In this document: positions 8,034-17,978 of the stretch, one piece after another
Layout: each line of letters begins with the position of its first letter
Numbering within the stretch: position 1 is the first letter of the stretch
From: Maritalea mobilis
GTDB lineage: Bacteria; Pseudomonadota; Alphaproteobacteria; Rhodobacterales; Rhodobacteraceae
Direction of reading: 5' to 3'
DNA length: 64,000 nucleotides
Assembly (NCBI RefSeq): GCF_019800885.1
Contig: NZ_JAHVKE010000001.1
Coordinates: forward strand, 1,426,001-1,490,000
Made by a program: the position numbers and the translations under genes
Notes under the pieces: generated by a model
Told to the model about the DNA's origin: nothing
The model's database searches: none
What the model saw: the letters and a program-made list of their open reading frames with translations, nothing else

Positions 8034-10067
8034 ATGAACACGGGAAAACCGGAAACCGAGGGAAACCGCGCCAGCCATGCGTGGGATGTTTCGGGCTCCG
8101 GACAGGGTGTCGGCGCGGCCGCATCCTCCGTCGCGGTGCAATGCGACCCTTACGATACGCCGCCCGGCACCTTCGATGATCGCCTCGCAGAGATCCTGAT
8201 CGGGCGCGGTCTTGCGACCGTCGCGCAGGTGAACGACGCCCGCGTGGCGACGCGGACGCTGGCCCTGCCCCTCGGGCGCATTCTGCAAGCGCGCGACCTG
8301 ATCAGCGAGGCCGAACTGCTCTCCGCGCTCAGCCAGCTTTACGGCACGGCCATCGTTGACCTCCACAGCGACGCGCCCGACCCGGCGCTGTCCAGCGCCG
8401 TTCCCGCCGCGCGCGCGATCGGGGCCGAGGCGATCCCGTGGCGGCGGGCCGGATCTGCCTTCGTCGTGGCCACGGCACGCCCCGACCTCCTTGCGCAGCT
8501 CGAACAGGACCTGCCGTCGGGCATGCGCCTTCTTCCCGTCCTTGCCAGCCGAGAGCAGATCGCGTCGGCCCATCACGTCGCTTACGGGGCCAAGCTCGCC
8601 CGCGAGGCCGAGGGCCGCGCCCCCGAGGAACATTCCTGCCGGGTCTGGAACCCGCGCAACCTGGCCGGCCGCGCCTATCTCATGGTGATGCTTCTGGCCG
8701 CGCTCGCGGTTCTGCAACCGGGTGTGGCGATCGTGGGCGTCATGGGCCTTGCGATCCTGGTCTATGCCGCGAACCTGACGCTGAAACTCATGTCGCTCGG
8801 CGCCACGCTGATCGGCAAACGCCCGCCCCGGCCCGAGGGGGCCTCTCCCACGCTGCTGCGCCTGCCCGTTGTCACGGTGCTTGTGCCTCTCTACCGCGAG
8901 GCTGAAATCGCCAGCCATCTCGTCCGGCGGCTGGCCCGGCTCGATTACCCGCCCGAACGGCTGGACGTGATCCTCTGCGTCGAGGAGGATGACGAGATCA
9001 CCAGCGCGGCGCTGGCTGCCACGCACCTGCCTCCGCACATCCGCGCGATCCGGGTCCCCCCGGGTACGCCGCGCACGAAGCCCCGTGCCCTGAACTATGC
9101 CCTGAACTTCGCACGCGGCACGATCGTGGGCATCTATGATGCCGAGGACCGCCCCGACCCCGACCAGATCACGCGCATCGTGCGCCGCTTCGCCGAGGTC
9201 GCGCCGAACGTCGCCTGCCTTCAGGGGCAGCTCGATTATTACAACAGCACGCATAACTGGATCGCGCGCATGTTCACCGTGGAATATGCCAGCTGGTTCC
9301 GCGTGCTTCTGCCCGGCGTGCAGCGCCTCGGCCTTGTGGTTCCGCTTGGCGGCACAACGCTCTTCCTGCGGCGCGAGGTGCTGGAGGCCGTCGGCGGCTG
9401 GGACGCGCATAACGTGACCGAGGATGCCGAGCTTGGCTTGCGCCTCGCCCGCGCGGGACATCGGACCGAGATCGTCGAGACCACCACCTTCGAAGAGGCA
9501 AACGCCGCCATCCGACCTTGGATCAGGCAGCGCTCCCGCTGGCTGAAAGGGTATCTCGTCACATGGGCCACCGCGATGCGCCGCCCGGTTTCGCTGTGGC
9601 GCGACGTGGGGACCTGGCGTTTTCTGGGGCTGCAGGTGCAGATCCTTTCCGCCGTGCTGGGATTCTTTCTCGCGCCGCTTCTATGGAGCTTCGGGATCAA
9701 GCTATTCGGCCTCTCGCACCCGCTTGACCCCTACATGCCGCCCGCGTGGTACCCGCCCCTTTTCGCAACGATGCTCTTCGGGACCGGCGTCACGTTCCTG
9801 GTCGCCCTTGTCGGCTGCCGCGCCCCGCATCTGCGCCGGCAACGCGTCTTCGCCCCGCTGATGGAGTTCTACTATATCCTCGGCATCGCCGCTGCCTGGC
9901 GCGCGGTGTTCGAGACCCTGTTTCGCCCTTTCTTCTGGGCCAAGACGGAGCATGGTCAATTCGGCGGCAATGCCGATATCGAGGCCGGCGACACCGCCGG
10001 TCCGCGCCCGCCTCAATCCTTCTCGGCTTCTTCCTTGAGCCGCACGACAAAGGCGATGGACAGGTGA
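8034..10067 (+). CDS. Membrane glycosyltransferase (GT2) with N-terminal MshEN/GspE-N-like domain
   Basis: Processive-type GT2 protein of 677 residues. Residues 49-110 resemble an MshEN (T2SS GspE N-terminal) domain, with two repeats of the RLxxILxxxGL...PLGxIL pattern; in other proteins this domain binds cyclic di-GMP. Helices at about 213-229 and 231-250 precede the GT2 core (277-510), which carries DAED (369-372), VTED (461-464) and QRSRW (499-503, the QxxRW motif). Three or four C-terminal helices follow. The layout recalls NfrB/XagB proteins that export a polysaccharide. A TTG at 8031 is an alternative start. A CtrA box precedes the gene. The 3' end overlaps the convergent GntR gene by 55 bases. 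Confidence 0.88.
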   Translation: MNTGKPETEGNRASHAWDVSGSGQGVGAAASSVAVQCDPYDTPPGTFDDRLAEILIGRGLATVAQVNDARVATRTLALPLGRILQARDLISEAELLSALSQLYGTAIVDLHSDAPDPALSSAVPAARAIGAEAIPWRRAGSAFVVATARPDLLAQLEQDLPSGMRLLPVLASREQIASAHHVAYGAKLAREAEGRAPEEHSCRVWNPRNLAGRAYLMVMLLAALAVLQPGVAIVGVMGLAILVYAANLTLKLMSLGATLIGKRPPRPEGASPTLLRLPVVTVLVPLYREAEIASHLVRRLARLDYPPERLDVILCVEEDDEITSAALAATHLPPHIRAIRVPPGTPRTKPRALNYALNFARGTIVGIYDAEDRPDPDQITRIVRRFAEVAPNVACLQGQLDYYNSTHNWIARMFTVEYASWFRVLLPGVQRLGLVVPLGGTTLFLRREVLEAVGGWDAHNVTEDAELGLRLARAGHRTEIVETTTFEEANAAIRPWIRQRSRWLKGYLVTWATAMRRPVSLWRDVGTWRFLGLQVQILSAVLGFFLAPLLWSFGIKLFGLSHPLDPYMPPAWYPPLFATMLFGTGVTFLVALVGCRAPHLRRQRVFAPLMEFYYILGIAAAWRAVFETLFRPFFWAKTEHGQFGGNADIEAGDTAGPRPPQSFSASSLSRTTKAMDR

Positions 10068-10654
10068 TCCTTCAGAACTTGCGCGGCCCGGTCGCCATCC
10101 CGCTCGGCGATGGCATCGACGATGGCCATATGTTCCTCAAGCGCCTTTTCCCCGCGCCCGGCCGCCGCCAGCGACGTCCGCGCCATCAGCGCCATCGAGC
10201 GGTACACAAGGTCCAACTGCTGCACGAGGTAGCGGTTGTGGCTGGCCAGGTGAATCTGGTGGTGAAAGCGCCGGTTGGCCCGCGCCAGCGCCTCGGGGTC
10301 ATCCAGCAAGGCGCGGTCGGCCTCGACCATGTCGCGCAGCACCGCGATCTCTTCCTGCGCGGCGTGCTGGGCGGCCAGTTTCGCGGCCAGCCCCTCCAAT
10401 TCCTGGCGCACGGCATAAAGCTCGGCCGTCTGCGCGTGATCCAGCGAGGCCACGATCAGCGACCGGCCATCCCGCGTCAGCAGGCTTTGCGTCTCAAGCC
10501 GCTGCAAGGCCTCGCGGATCGGGGTCCGGCTGACGCCGAAGCGTTCGGCCAACTCGCTTTCGACAAGCCGCGATCCGGGCCGATAGACACCCGAGTCGAT
10601 CGCTTCGAGGATCAGGTCATACGCATCCTTGTGTGGCTCGCCGTTCAGTTTCAT
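10013..10654 (-). CDS. GntR family transcriptional regulator (FadR/FCD type)
   Basis: 213-residue repressor-like protein. The N-terminal winged helix (about 10-70) contains the GntR signature with SRLVESELAERFGVSRTPIREAL. The C-terminal helical FCD domain (about 75-205) has the Asp/His metal-type ligands seen in RRFHHQIHLASHN and LEEHMAIVDAI, so it probably senses a small carboxylate. The start at 10654 follows GGAAAG. It is divergent from the HAD phosphatase gene, and its 3' end lies inside the 3' end of the glycosyltransferase gene. The target genes are not evident. Confidence 0.88.
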   Translation of the reverse strand: MKLNGEPHKDAYDLILEAIDSGVYRPGSRLVESELAERFGVSRTPIREALQRLETQSLLTRDGRSLIVASLDHAQTAELYAVRQELEGLAAKLAAQHAAQEEIAVLRDMVEADRALLDDPEALARANRRFHHQIHLASHNRYLVQQLDLVYRSMALMARTSLAAAGRGEKALEEHMAIVDAIAERDGDRAAQVLKDHLSIAFVVRLKEEAEKD

Positions 10655-10778
10655 TTTACGTCTTTCCTTGTCATGCGGCGTCACGCTAGGCACCGCCCCG
10701 ACCCTTGTCCAGAGCATGCAATGGCACACCCGGTGATGGCTCTGGACGTCGCCCGCCCCTCGCCCTAAGCCATTCTCC

Positions 10779-11435
10779 ATGACCACACCATGCCCCAAAC
10801 CGCATTTCGCGCATGTCGAGAGCTGGGTCTTCGACCTCGACAACACGCTCTACCCGCCCGAGATGGCGCTGTTCGATCAGATCAACATCCGCATGACGGA
10901 TTGGGTGATGCGCGCGCTCGGCGTGGACGAGGCCGAGGCGAACCGGCTGCGCGTCAAGTACTGGCGCGAGCATGGCACGACGCTGGCGGGGCTGATGCGC
11001 CACCACGATGTCGACCCCGGCCCCTACCTGACCGAGGTGCACGAGATCGACTTTACCGTGCTTGCCCCGGACGCCGAACTTGCCGCCCATATCCGCGCCC
11101 TGCCGGGGCGCCGGATCGTCTATACCAACGGGACCGAGCCCTATGCCCGCCGCGTGTTGGAGCATCGCGGCCTGTCCGGCCTGTTCGATGCGATCTACGG
11201 TGTCGAACATGCCGCGTTCCGCCCCAAGCCGGAGCGCGAGGCCTTCGACCTAGTTTTTGCCAAGGACGGGTTGGACCCGACCCGCGCCGCCATGTTCGAG
11301 GACGATCCCCGCAACCTCGCCGCGCCGCACGAGATGGGGATGCGCACCGTGCATGTCGCCCCCGAACCCGATCCTGCCGAGCACATCCACCACCACACCG
11401 TGGACCTGAACGACTTCCTCGCGCATTTGCAGTGA
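10779..11435 (+). CDS. HAD-family pyrimidine 5'-nucleotidase
   Basis: 218 residues, similar to the SDT1/PHM8 pyrimidine 5'-nucleotidase group of the haloacid dehalogenase superfamily, which hydrolyse UMP/CMP or related monophosphates. HAD motifs are in order: motif I FDLDNTLYP with nucleophile Asp19 and acid Asp21, a helical cap at about 28-85, motif II YTNGT, motif III Lys in FRPKPEREAF, and motif IV FEDDPRNL. The precise substrate cannot be read from sequence. It is transcribed in the same direction as the UbiH-like gene, 57 bases away. Confidence 0.88.
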   Translation: MTTPCPKPHFAHVESWVFDLDNTLYPPEMALFDQINIRMTDWVMRALGVDEAEANRLRVKYWREHGTTLAGLMRHHDVDPGPYLTEVHEIDFTVLAPDAELAAHIRALPGRRIVYTNGTEPYARRVLEHRGLSGLFDAIYGVEHAAFRPKPEREAFDLVFAKDGLDPTRAAMFEDDPRNLAAPHEMGMRTVHVAPEPDPAEHIHHHTVDLNDFLAHLQ

Positions 11436-11492
11436 CGCCGGTGGACAGAGTGCCGCGTCGTCGCGGTGCCACAGCCGCCCTAGGTTTGAGAC

Positions 11493-12698
11493 ATGACCGA
11501 GATCAAAGATATCGACATCTTCGTTTCCGGCGGCGGCGTGGCCGGCCTGACGGCCGCCGCAGCCTTCGGGCAAGCCGGGTTTTCCGTTCTCTGCGCCGAT
11601 CCGGCCCCCCCGGTGACAGACCGGGACGCCAAGGGGGCGGACCTGCGCACCACCGCGTTCCTGCAACCCTCGCGCACGTTTTTCGAACGTATCGGGCTGT
11701 GGGATCGGCTGGCCGATCATGCGATGCCATTGCAGGTGATGCGGATCGTGGACGCGGGCGGCGAGACGACGGAACCGCGCGTCGCGCATGATTTCGACGC
11801 CTCCGACATCTCGGAGCTGCCCTTTGGCTGGAACCTGCCCAACTGGCTCCTCCGGCGCGAGATGGTGGCCCATCTCGACACGCTGCCGAACGTGGAGTTC
11901 CGGCCCGGAACCGGCACGGCCCACGTGCTGACCCGCGAACGCGAGGCGCGCGTCACGCTCAGCGACGGCACGCGGCTGCGCGCCAAGCTTGTCGTGGCCG
12001 CCGACGGACGCCACTCGCCCGTGCGCGAGGCCGCCGGGATCGGCGTGAAGACCATTCGCTACGGGCAAAAGGCGCTGGCCTTCGCCGTCACGCACCCGGT
12101 GCCGCACAACAATGTCTCGACCGAGATCCACCGCTCGGGCGGGCCGTTCACCCTGGTCCCGCTGCCCGACTGGGAGGGCAAGCCATCTTCCGCCATCGTC
12201 TGGATGGAGCGCGGCCCCGAGGCCAAGCGCCTGATGGCGTTGGAAAAGGAAGACTTCGAAATCGAGATGACGGAACGTTCGGGGCACCTGTTCGGACCGC
12301 TGACGCTGGCCTCGAACCGCACGATCTGGCCGATCATCACGCAGGTCGCCGACCGGATGGAGGGCGAGCGCGTGGCCCTGATCGCCGAGGCCGCGCATGT
12401 CATGCCGCCCATCGGCGCGCAGGGTCTGAACATGAGCCTTGCCGATCTGCGCACGCTGCTGGACCTGGCCGAAGCACATCGCGACGATCCCGGCGCGGCG
12501 GACCTACTGCGCAAGTATCACCGCGCACGCCATACCGAGGTCGTGGCACGGATCACAGGGATCGACGCGTTGAACCGGGCCTCCATGGTCGAGGCGCAGG
12601 GCCTGCGCGACATGCGGATGCGCGCGCTGAACGCGATCTATTCGGTCAAGCCGGTGCGCCGGGTGATGATGCAGGCGGGTCTGGGCGCGCGGGGCTGA
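11493..12698 (+). CDS. UbiH/UbiF family FAD-dependent hydroxylase
   Basis: 401-residue flavoprotein monooxygenase of the ubiquinone-ring hydroxylase family. The N-terminal FAD-binding motif is GGGVAG (13-18), the middle NADPH/FAD motif is AADGRHSPVRE, and the third motif reads LIAEAAHVMPPIGAQGLNM, with AEAAH in place of the commoner GDAAH; other alphaproteobacterial members also vary here. It probably hydroxylates a ring carbon in ubiquinone synthesis at the membrane; which position (C1, C5 or C6) cannot be told. Its stop codon directly abuts the stop of the convergent gene. Confidence 0.88.
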   Translation: MTEIKDIDIFVSGGGVAGLTAAAAFGQAGFSVLCADPAPPVTDRDAKGADLRTTAFLQPSRTFFERIGLWDRLADHAMPLQVMRIVDAGGETTEPRVAHDFDASDISELPFGWNLPNWLLRREMVAHLDTLPNVEFRPGTGTAHVLTREREARVTLSDGTRLRAKLVVAADGRHSPVREAAGIGVKTIRYGQKALAFAVTHPVPHNNVSTEIHRSGGPFTLVPLPDWEGKPSSAIVWMERGPEAKRLMALEKEDFEIEMTERSGHLFGPLTLASNRTIWPIITQVADRMEGERVALIAEAAHVMPPIGAQGLNMSLADLRTLLDLAEAHRDDPGAADLLRKYHRARHTEVVARITGIDALNRASMVEAQGLRDMRMRALNAIYSVKPVRRVMMQAGLGARG

Positions 12699-13451
12699 TC
12701 AAAGCCGCGACTGGATGGCCTCGGCCGCCCACAGCGCCTGATCCGACAGGTCGGGGTTCAGCCCATCCAGGATCGCGTAGCCGAGCATTTGGTCGGCCAG
12801 ATCCTGCGTGATGAAAGCCTCGTGCAACGCGTCCCAAGCGCCGGTCGGCCAGCCGGGGCCGAACAGGTCGCTGGTCTGGAACCGGAGCCCCCAGGCATAG
12901 GCCAGAGCTTCGGGCAGATCCGGATCGGCCATCACTCTGCCGATCAGGTCGCGGATCGGCCAGCCCCCGTGGGCCAGCATGTGCATCTCGTGAAAGAGGT
13001 CCGGGCCGAAGCGGCGCTGCATGGCGCGGTCCAGCATCATCCCGGCAAAACGGTCCAGCACGGCCCATTGCCTGTCGGACCAGAACGCGCGTTTGCCGGT
13101 TGGGAACCGCGCCAGAGACCGGTCATAAAGGCCGTTATGGCAGCTCTCGCCAGCGGCGAGGGTTTCCAGCAACCGCGGCAAAAGCCAGGACCAGATCCGC
13201 TGATCCAGCCCCTCCTCGACACTGTCATGCCATGACCAGACATCGGCCAGTGTCCAGGCGCGGGCGGGACGGCGCAAAAGTTCCGCGGCCCGATCCGGCC
13301 CCATGCACATCCCGCAGGTGCAGATGCCCAGATGCGGGGGCGGCGGGGCGTCGAACACGCGATAGGCGTCCTCGATCACCCGGTGAAACGGGTGGTCCGG
13401 AAAAACGCGGCCGGCGGCGATCTGTTCGCTTTCGAGCAAGGGGCGGGTCAT
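12699..13451 (-). CDS. Hypothetical protein with CxCxxC motif
   Basis: 250 residues, unrecognised. Near residues 42-50 it has GICTCGMCMGP, a CxCxxC cluster that could bind a metal or be redox-active. The rest is helical and rich in Trp, His and Arg, with no signal peptide or transmembrane segment. The ATG at 13451 begins MTRPLLESEQIAAG. The stop TGA is immediately adjacent to the stop of the convergent UbiH-like gene, so the two share a TGATCA junction. The frame is long and has no competing frame, so it is a real gene; the function is unknown. Confidence 0.75.
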   Translation of the reverse strand: MTRPLLESEQIAAGRVFPDHPFHRVIEDAYRVFDAPPPPHLGICTCGMCMGPDRAAELLRRPARAWTLADVWSWHDSVEEGLDQRIWSWLLPRLLETLAAGESCHNGLYDRSLARFPTGKRAFWSDRQWAVLDRFAGMMLDRAMQRRFGPDLFHEMHMLAHGGWPIRDLIGRVMADPDLPEALAYAWGLRFQTSDLFGPGWPTGAWDALHEAFITQDLADQMLGYAILDGLNPDLSDQALWAAEAIQSRL

Positions 13452-13498
13452 GCCGGCAAGCTGCCCCGTGCGGCCTGCAAGCGAAATGGCGGCTTTCC

Positions 13499-13953
13499 CT
13501 ACCCCAACGGTCCCGGCAGGTGTTCCTCGGACAACAGCACGTTGGCTTCGACATTGCCGACACCGGGCAGCGTCATGATCCGTCGCCGCAGCACCCGCTC
13601 GAAATCCGGCAGGTCGCGGGCGACGATCCGCAGGCGGTAATCATACATGCCCAACACGTGCTGCACGGTCTGCACCTCGGGGATGGCGGTCACGGCGCGC
13701 TCGAAATCCTCGAGGCTGACGCGCCCCTTGGTGGCCAGTTTCACGCCCAGAAAGACGGTCACGCCGAACCCCAGCTTTTCGAGATCGAGGTCGAGCTGGC
13801 GCGGTTTCAGCACGCCCGCCTCGTTCAACCGCTTGATCCGCCGCCATGCAGCGGGCTGGCTGAGGCCCACGCGGCGGCCGATCTCGCTGGCCTTGAGCGT
13901 GGCATCGCCCTGCATCACCCGCAGGATCGCGCGGTCGGTGTCGTCCAGATCTA

Positions 13954-13957
<4 letters not shown>
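13499..13957 (-). CDS. Lrp/AsnC family regulator (second of a tandem pair)
   Basis: 152 residues: an N-terminal AsnC helix-turn-helix (about 5-60; LKASEIGRRVGLSQPAAWRRIKRL) and a C-terminal RAM ligand-binding domain (about 70-145; RVSLEDFERAVTAIPEVQTVQHVLGMYDYRLRI in two parts). Its ATG overlaps the stop of the upstream Lrp/AsnC gene as ATGA, so the two are translationally coupled. Paired Lrp genes often form hetero-oligomers, though nothing here proves it. The effector is probably an amino acid. Confidence 0.92.
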
Positions 13958-15567
<1,610 letters not shown>

Positions 15568-15588
15568 TCGGCGCGACTTCGAAAAGAA

Positions 15589-15620
15589 AAAGGCCCTCGG
15601 TCAGCCGACCGGGGGCCTTT
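15589..15620 (+). terminator. Intrinsic terminator of ilvC
   Basis: Stem AAAGGCCC...GGGCCTTT with an inner CGGTC/GACCG helix, starting 22 bases after the ilvC stop and ending in a short T-run. Confidence 0.8.
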
Positions 15621-15640
15621 CTGCATCTTGTTGGTTCGGA

Positions 15641-15835
15641 TCACCGCGGCTGCGGCTCTCCCCGACGCGGTGCCGTCACAGGGTTCGGCCCGGGGCCGTC
15701 CTTGGCCAGCGACGATTTCGGCGCATTCGGGTCGTTCAGCCGCTGTTCCGTACGGCGCTTGCTGATGGTCGCCCAGGTGAGGAAGATCCCCATGGTCAAA
15801 CAGAAAAGGGCGGCGAGAAAGATCCACGTGTCCAT
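15641..15835 (-). CDS. Small single-pass membrane protein
   Basis: 64 residues: one transmembrane helix at about 4-22 (FLAALFCLTMGIFLTWATI), then a basic and Pro-rich cytoplasmic tail ending GEPQPR. It has a plausible ribosome site (GGAGACGAGC) before the ATG at 15835. No domain is recognised. It lies convergent with ilvC, separated by the ilvC terminator. Confidence 0.65.
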   Translation of the reverse strand: MDTWIFLAALFCLTMGIFLTWATISKRRTEQRLNDPNAPKSSLAKDGPGPNPVTAPRRGEPQPR

Positions 15836-15961
15836 TGCTCGTCTCCTTGGAAACTGCTGAATTTTGCGTCGTCTTCAGACACAACCCGCAGTGACGCGTC
15901 AGGTTCCGTCAGGACGCCCCAAGGACCTGTTCCGACCCGGTCAGCCGCTTACACGACGGGC

Positions 15962-16426
15962 CTAGCAGGGCTGTGCAAGGACCAGAACCCAGACCGAGCC
16001 CGCCCGCGCGATCCCGTAATCGGTCAGACGCACGTTCAGGATATTGTCGCGATGCCCGGAGGACGCCATCCAGTCGGCCAGAACGCTGCGCATGTCCGGC
16101 TGCCCGCGCGCGATGTTTTCGGCCGCGAGACAGGCGGAATAGCCCGCCCGCCGCACACGATCCTGCAAGGTCGACCCGCCCTGCCCGTCATGGCTGAACC
16201 CGCCTGTACGGCTGAGGTATTCCGCGTGATCGGCGGCCGCCGCCTGAAGGGCCGAGCTGTGCGCCAAGGGGCGCACGATCCCGGTTTGCGCCCGCTCCAC
16301 GGAAAGCTGGGTGCCAGCCGACGCGATGCTGAAACTTTCGCTCGGAGACAGGCGTGTGGTGCCGGGGGCCGATGAACAGGCCGCCAAGGCTAAAGCGGTC
16401 AGAAGGGTCAGGATCGGTCGGAGCAT
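15962..16426 (-). CDS. CAP/SCP-like domain lipoprotein
   Basis: 154 residues. A lipoprotein signal with lipobox LAAC (14-17) is followed by a CAP (SCP/PR1-like) domain at about 35-150, with the HSSALQAAAADHAEYLS, FSHDG and AENIARG...HRDNILN motifs; the His and Glu residues of the CAP cavity are present. The role of bacterial CAP proteins is largely unknown. The ATG at 16426 is chosen because it gives an intact signal; the frame extends 51 codons further upstream without a good site. Confidence 0.85.
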   Translation of the reverse strand: MLRPILTLLTALALAACSSAPGTTRLSPSESFSIASAGTQLSVERAQTGIVRPLAHSSALQAAAADHAEYLSRTGGFSHDGQGGSTLQDRVRRAGYSACLAAENIARGQPDMRSVLADWMASSGHRDNILNVRLTDYGIARAGSVWVLVLAQPC

Positions 16427-16563
16427 TCTGTGCGTCTCCTTGCTCGTGTTAAGCCTCGCACGGAGGATGACCTCGGCCGCGACGCCCTGCAAGGACTTGC
16501 GCGAAGAAGCCGGAAAGGCGCGGATCTCTGCCTGTGGAAATTTCTGTGTATGGATTTTGGGTA

Positions 16564-16602
16564 GATTAAAAAATAACAATAAAATAGGCGCTCAGCGCCT
16601 AT
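16564..16602 (-). terminator. Intrinsic terminator of the deaminase operon
   Basis: On the minus strand the 8-bp hairpin ATAGGCGC-TGA-GCGCCTAT (16584-16602) is followed by a T-rich tail (TTTTATTGTTATTTTTT). It lies about 33 bases beyond the stop of the deaminase gene. A second small inverted repeat, CTGATA/TATCAG (16620-16638), spans the deaminase stop codon. The 16427-16634 gap is otherwise low-GC for this chromosome and has no gene. Confidence 0.75.
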
Positions 16603-16634
16603 AATCCTCCATTTCCGATCTGATAATTAAAATA

Positions 16635-17978
16635 TCAGGCGCGATCAGCAAGCGCCTGAGCCAGCCGGGTTTGATGCTCGATCACCCTAGGCAGGTCGAT
16701 CGTCGTGACCTGCCCCTCCGCAACCACGCGGCGTCCGTTCACCAGCAGGTCGCGGACCCGCGTCGGCCCGGCCAGCAGCAGCGCGGCCGGATCCCAGTTG
16801 CCCGCAGCCTCGATCCCGGACATGTCCCAAATCGCGATATCTGCCCGGTAGCCCAAGGCGATCTGTCCGCAGTCCGCTCCGCGGCCCAACACCTCGGCAC
16901 CGCCCCGCGTCGCCAACCGCAAGGCCGTGCGCGCCGACATGGCATGCGGGCCGAAGGCGACGCGCTGCAACAGCATCGCCTGCCGCGCCTCGGCGACGAG
17001 GTTGGCCGCATCGTTCGAGGCCGACCCGTCAACGCCAAGGCCCACCGGAACCCCGGCGCCCAGCATCTGCGCGATGGGCGCAATCCCCGATGCAAGGCGG
17101 CAGTTCGAACAGGGGCAATGGGCGACGCCGGTCCGCGTGCGGGCAAACAGGTCGATCTCGTCCCCGTCGAGTTTCACGCAATGGGCGTGCCACACGTCGG
17201 GGCCAGTCCAGCCAAGCTCTTCGGCATATTGACCCGGGCGACAGCCGAATTTTTCGAGGCTGTAGGCGATATCCTCGTCATTCTCGGCGAGGTGGGTGTG
17301 CATCATCACGCCCTTGTCGCGGGCCAAGAGCGCGGCATCGCGCATCAACTCGCGACTGACGGAGAAAGGCGAACAAGGGGCCACGCCGACCCGCACCATC
17401 GCGCCGGGGCTTGGGTCATGAAACGTGTCGATCACGCGGAGGCAATCCTCGAGGATCGCGGCCTCGTCTTCCACCAGGGAATCGGGCGGCAGGCCACCGT
17501 CGGATTCGCCGATCGACATGGCCCCGCGCGTGGCGTGAAACCGCATCCCGATCTCGGCCGCAGCCTCGACGGTGTCGTCGAGGCGTGCCCCGTTGGGATA
17601 AAGGTAAAGATGATCCGAGGTCATGGTGCAGCCCGAAAGGGCCAGTTCCGCCAACCCGGTCAGCGCCGAGATGCGCATGTGTTCGGGCGTGAACCGCGCC
17701 CAGATCGGGTAGAGCGTTTGCAGCCACCCGAAGAGCGCCGCATCCTGCGCACCGGGCACCGCGCGGGTCAGGCTCTGGTAGAGGTGATGGTGCGTGTTCA
17801 CCAGACCAGGCGTCACGAGGCATCCACCGGCATCAATGCTTTCACAATCGGCGACAAGACCTTGGCCGATATCAGAAATCACGCAGTCCGAGATCAGGAT
17901 ATCCACATCCCGCAACTCGCGGTCCGCGTCATCCATCGTCAACGCAAGCTGGGCGTTCCGGATCAGGACATCAGCCAC
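16635..17978 (-). CDS. 8-oxoguanine deaminase (amidohydrolase, COG0402)
   Basis: Metal-dependent deaminase of 447 residues, likely converting 8-oxoguanine to uric acid. Metal ligands are visible in THHHLYQ (about 62-68), HTHLAE, HAHCV and the Asp of GLGVDGSASND; the HPV-like GAGVPVGLGVDG block is typical of the 8-oxoguanine/atrazine-type clade, and a related triazine or guanine substrate cannot be excluded. The start is a GTG at 17978, which overlaps the stop of the upstream phosphatase by 8 bases; no ATG is available nearby. It is co-transcribed with the HisN-like gene. Confidence 0.85.
   Translation of the reverse strand: MADVLIRNAQLALTMDDADRELRDVDILISDCVISDIGQGLVADCESIDAGGCLVTPGLVNTHHHLYQSLTRAVPGAQDAALFGWLQTLYPIWARFTPEHMRISALTGLAELALSGCTMTSDHLYLYPNGARLDDTVEAAAEIGMRFHATRGAMSIGESDGGLPPDSLVEDEAAILEDCLRVIDTFHDPSPGAMVRVGVAPCSPFSVSRELMRDAALLARDKGVMMHTHLAENDEDIAYSLEKFGCRPGQYAEELGWTGPDVWHAHCVKLDGDEIDLFARTRTGVAHCPCSNCRLASGIAPIAQMLGAGVPVGLGVDGSASNDAANLVAEARQAMLLQRVAFGPHAMSARTALRLATRGGAEVLGRGADCGQIALGYRADIAIWDMSGIEAAGNWDPAALLLAGPTRVRDLLVNGRRVVAEGQVTTIDLPRVIEHQTRLAQALADRA

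Noticed and set aside
7968-9461. Minus-strand 497-codon frame opposite the glycosyltransferase gene
   Set aside because: Shadow of the glycosyltransferase gene, with low-complexity Arg/Gly/Asp/Gln composition.
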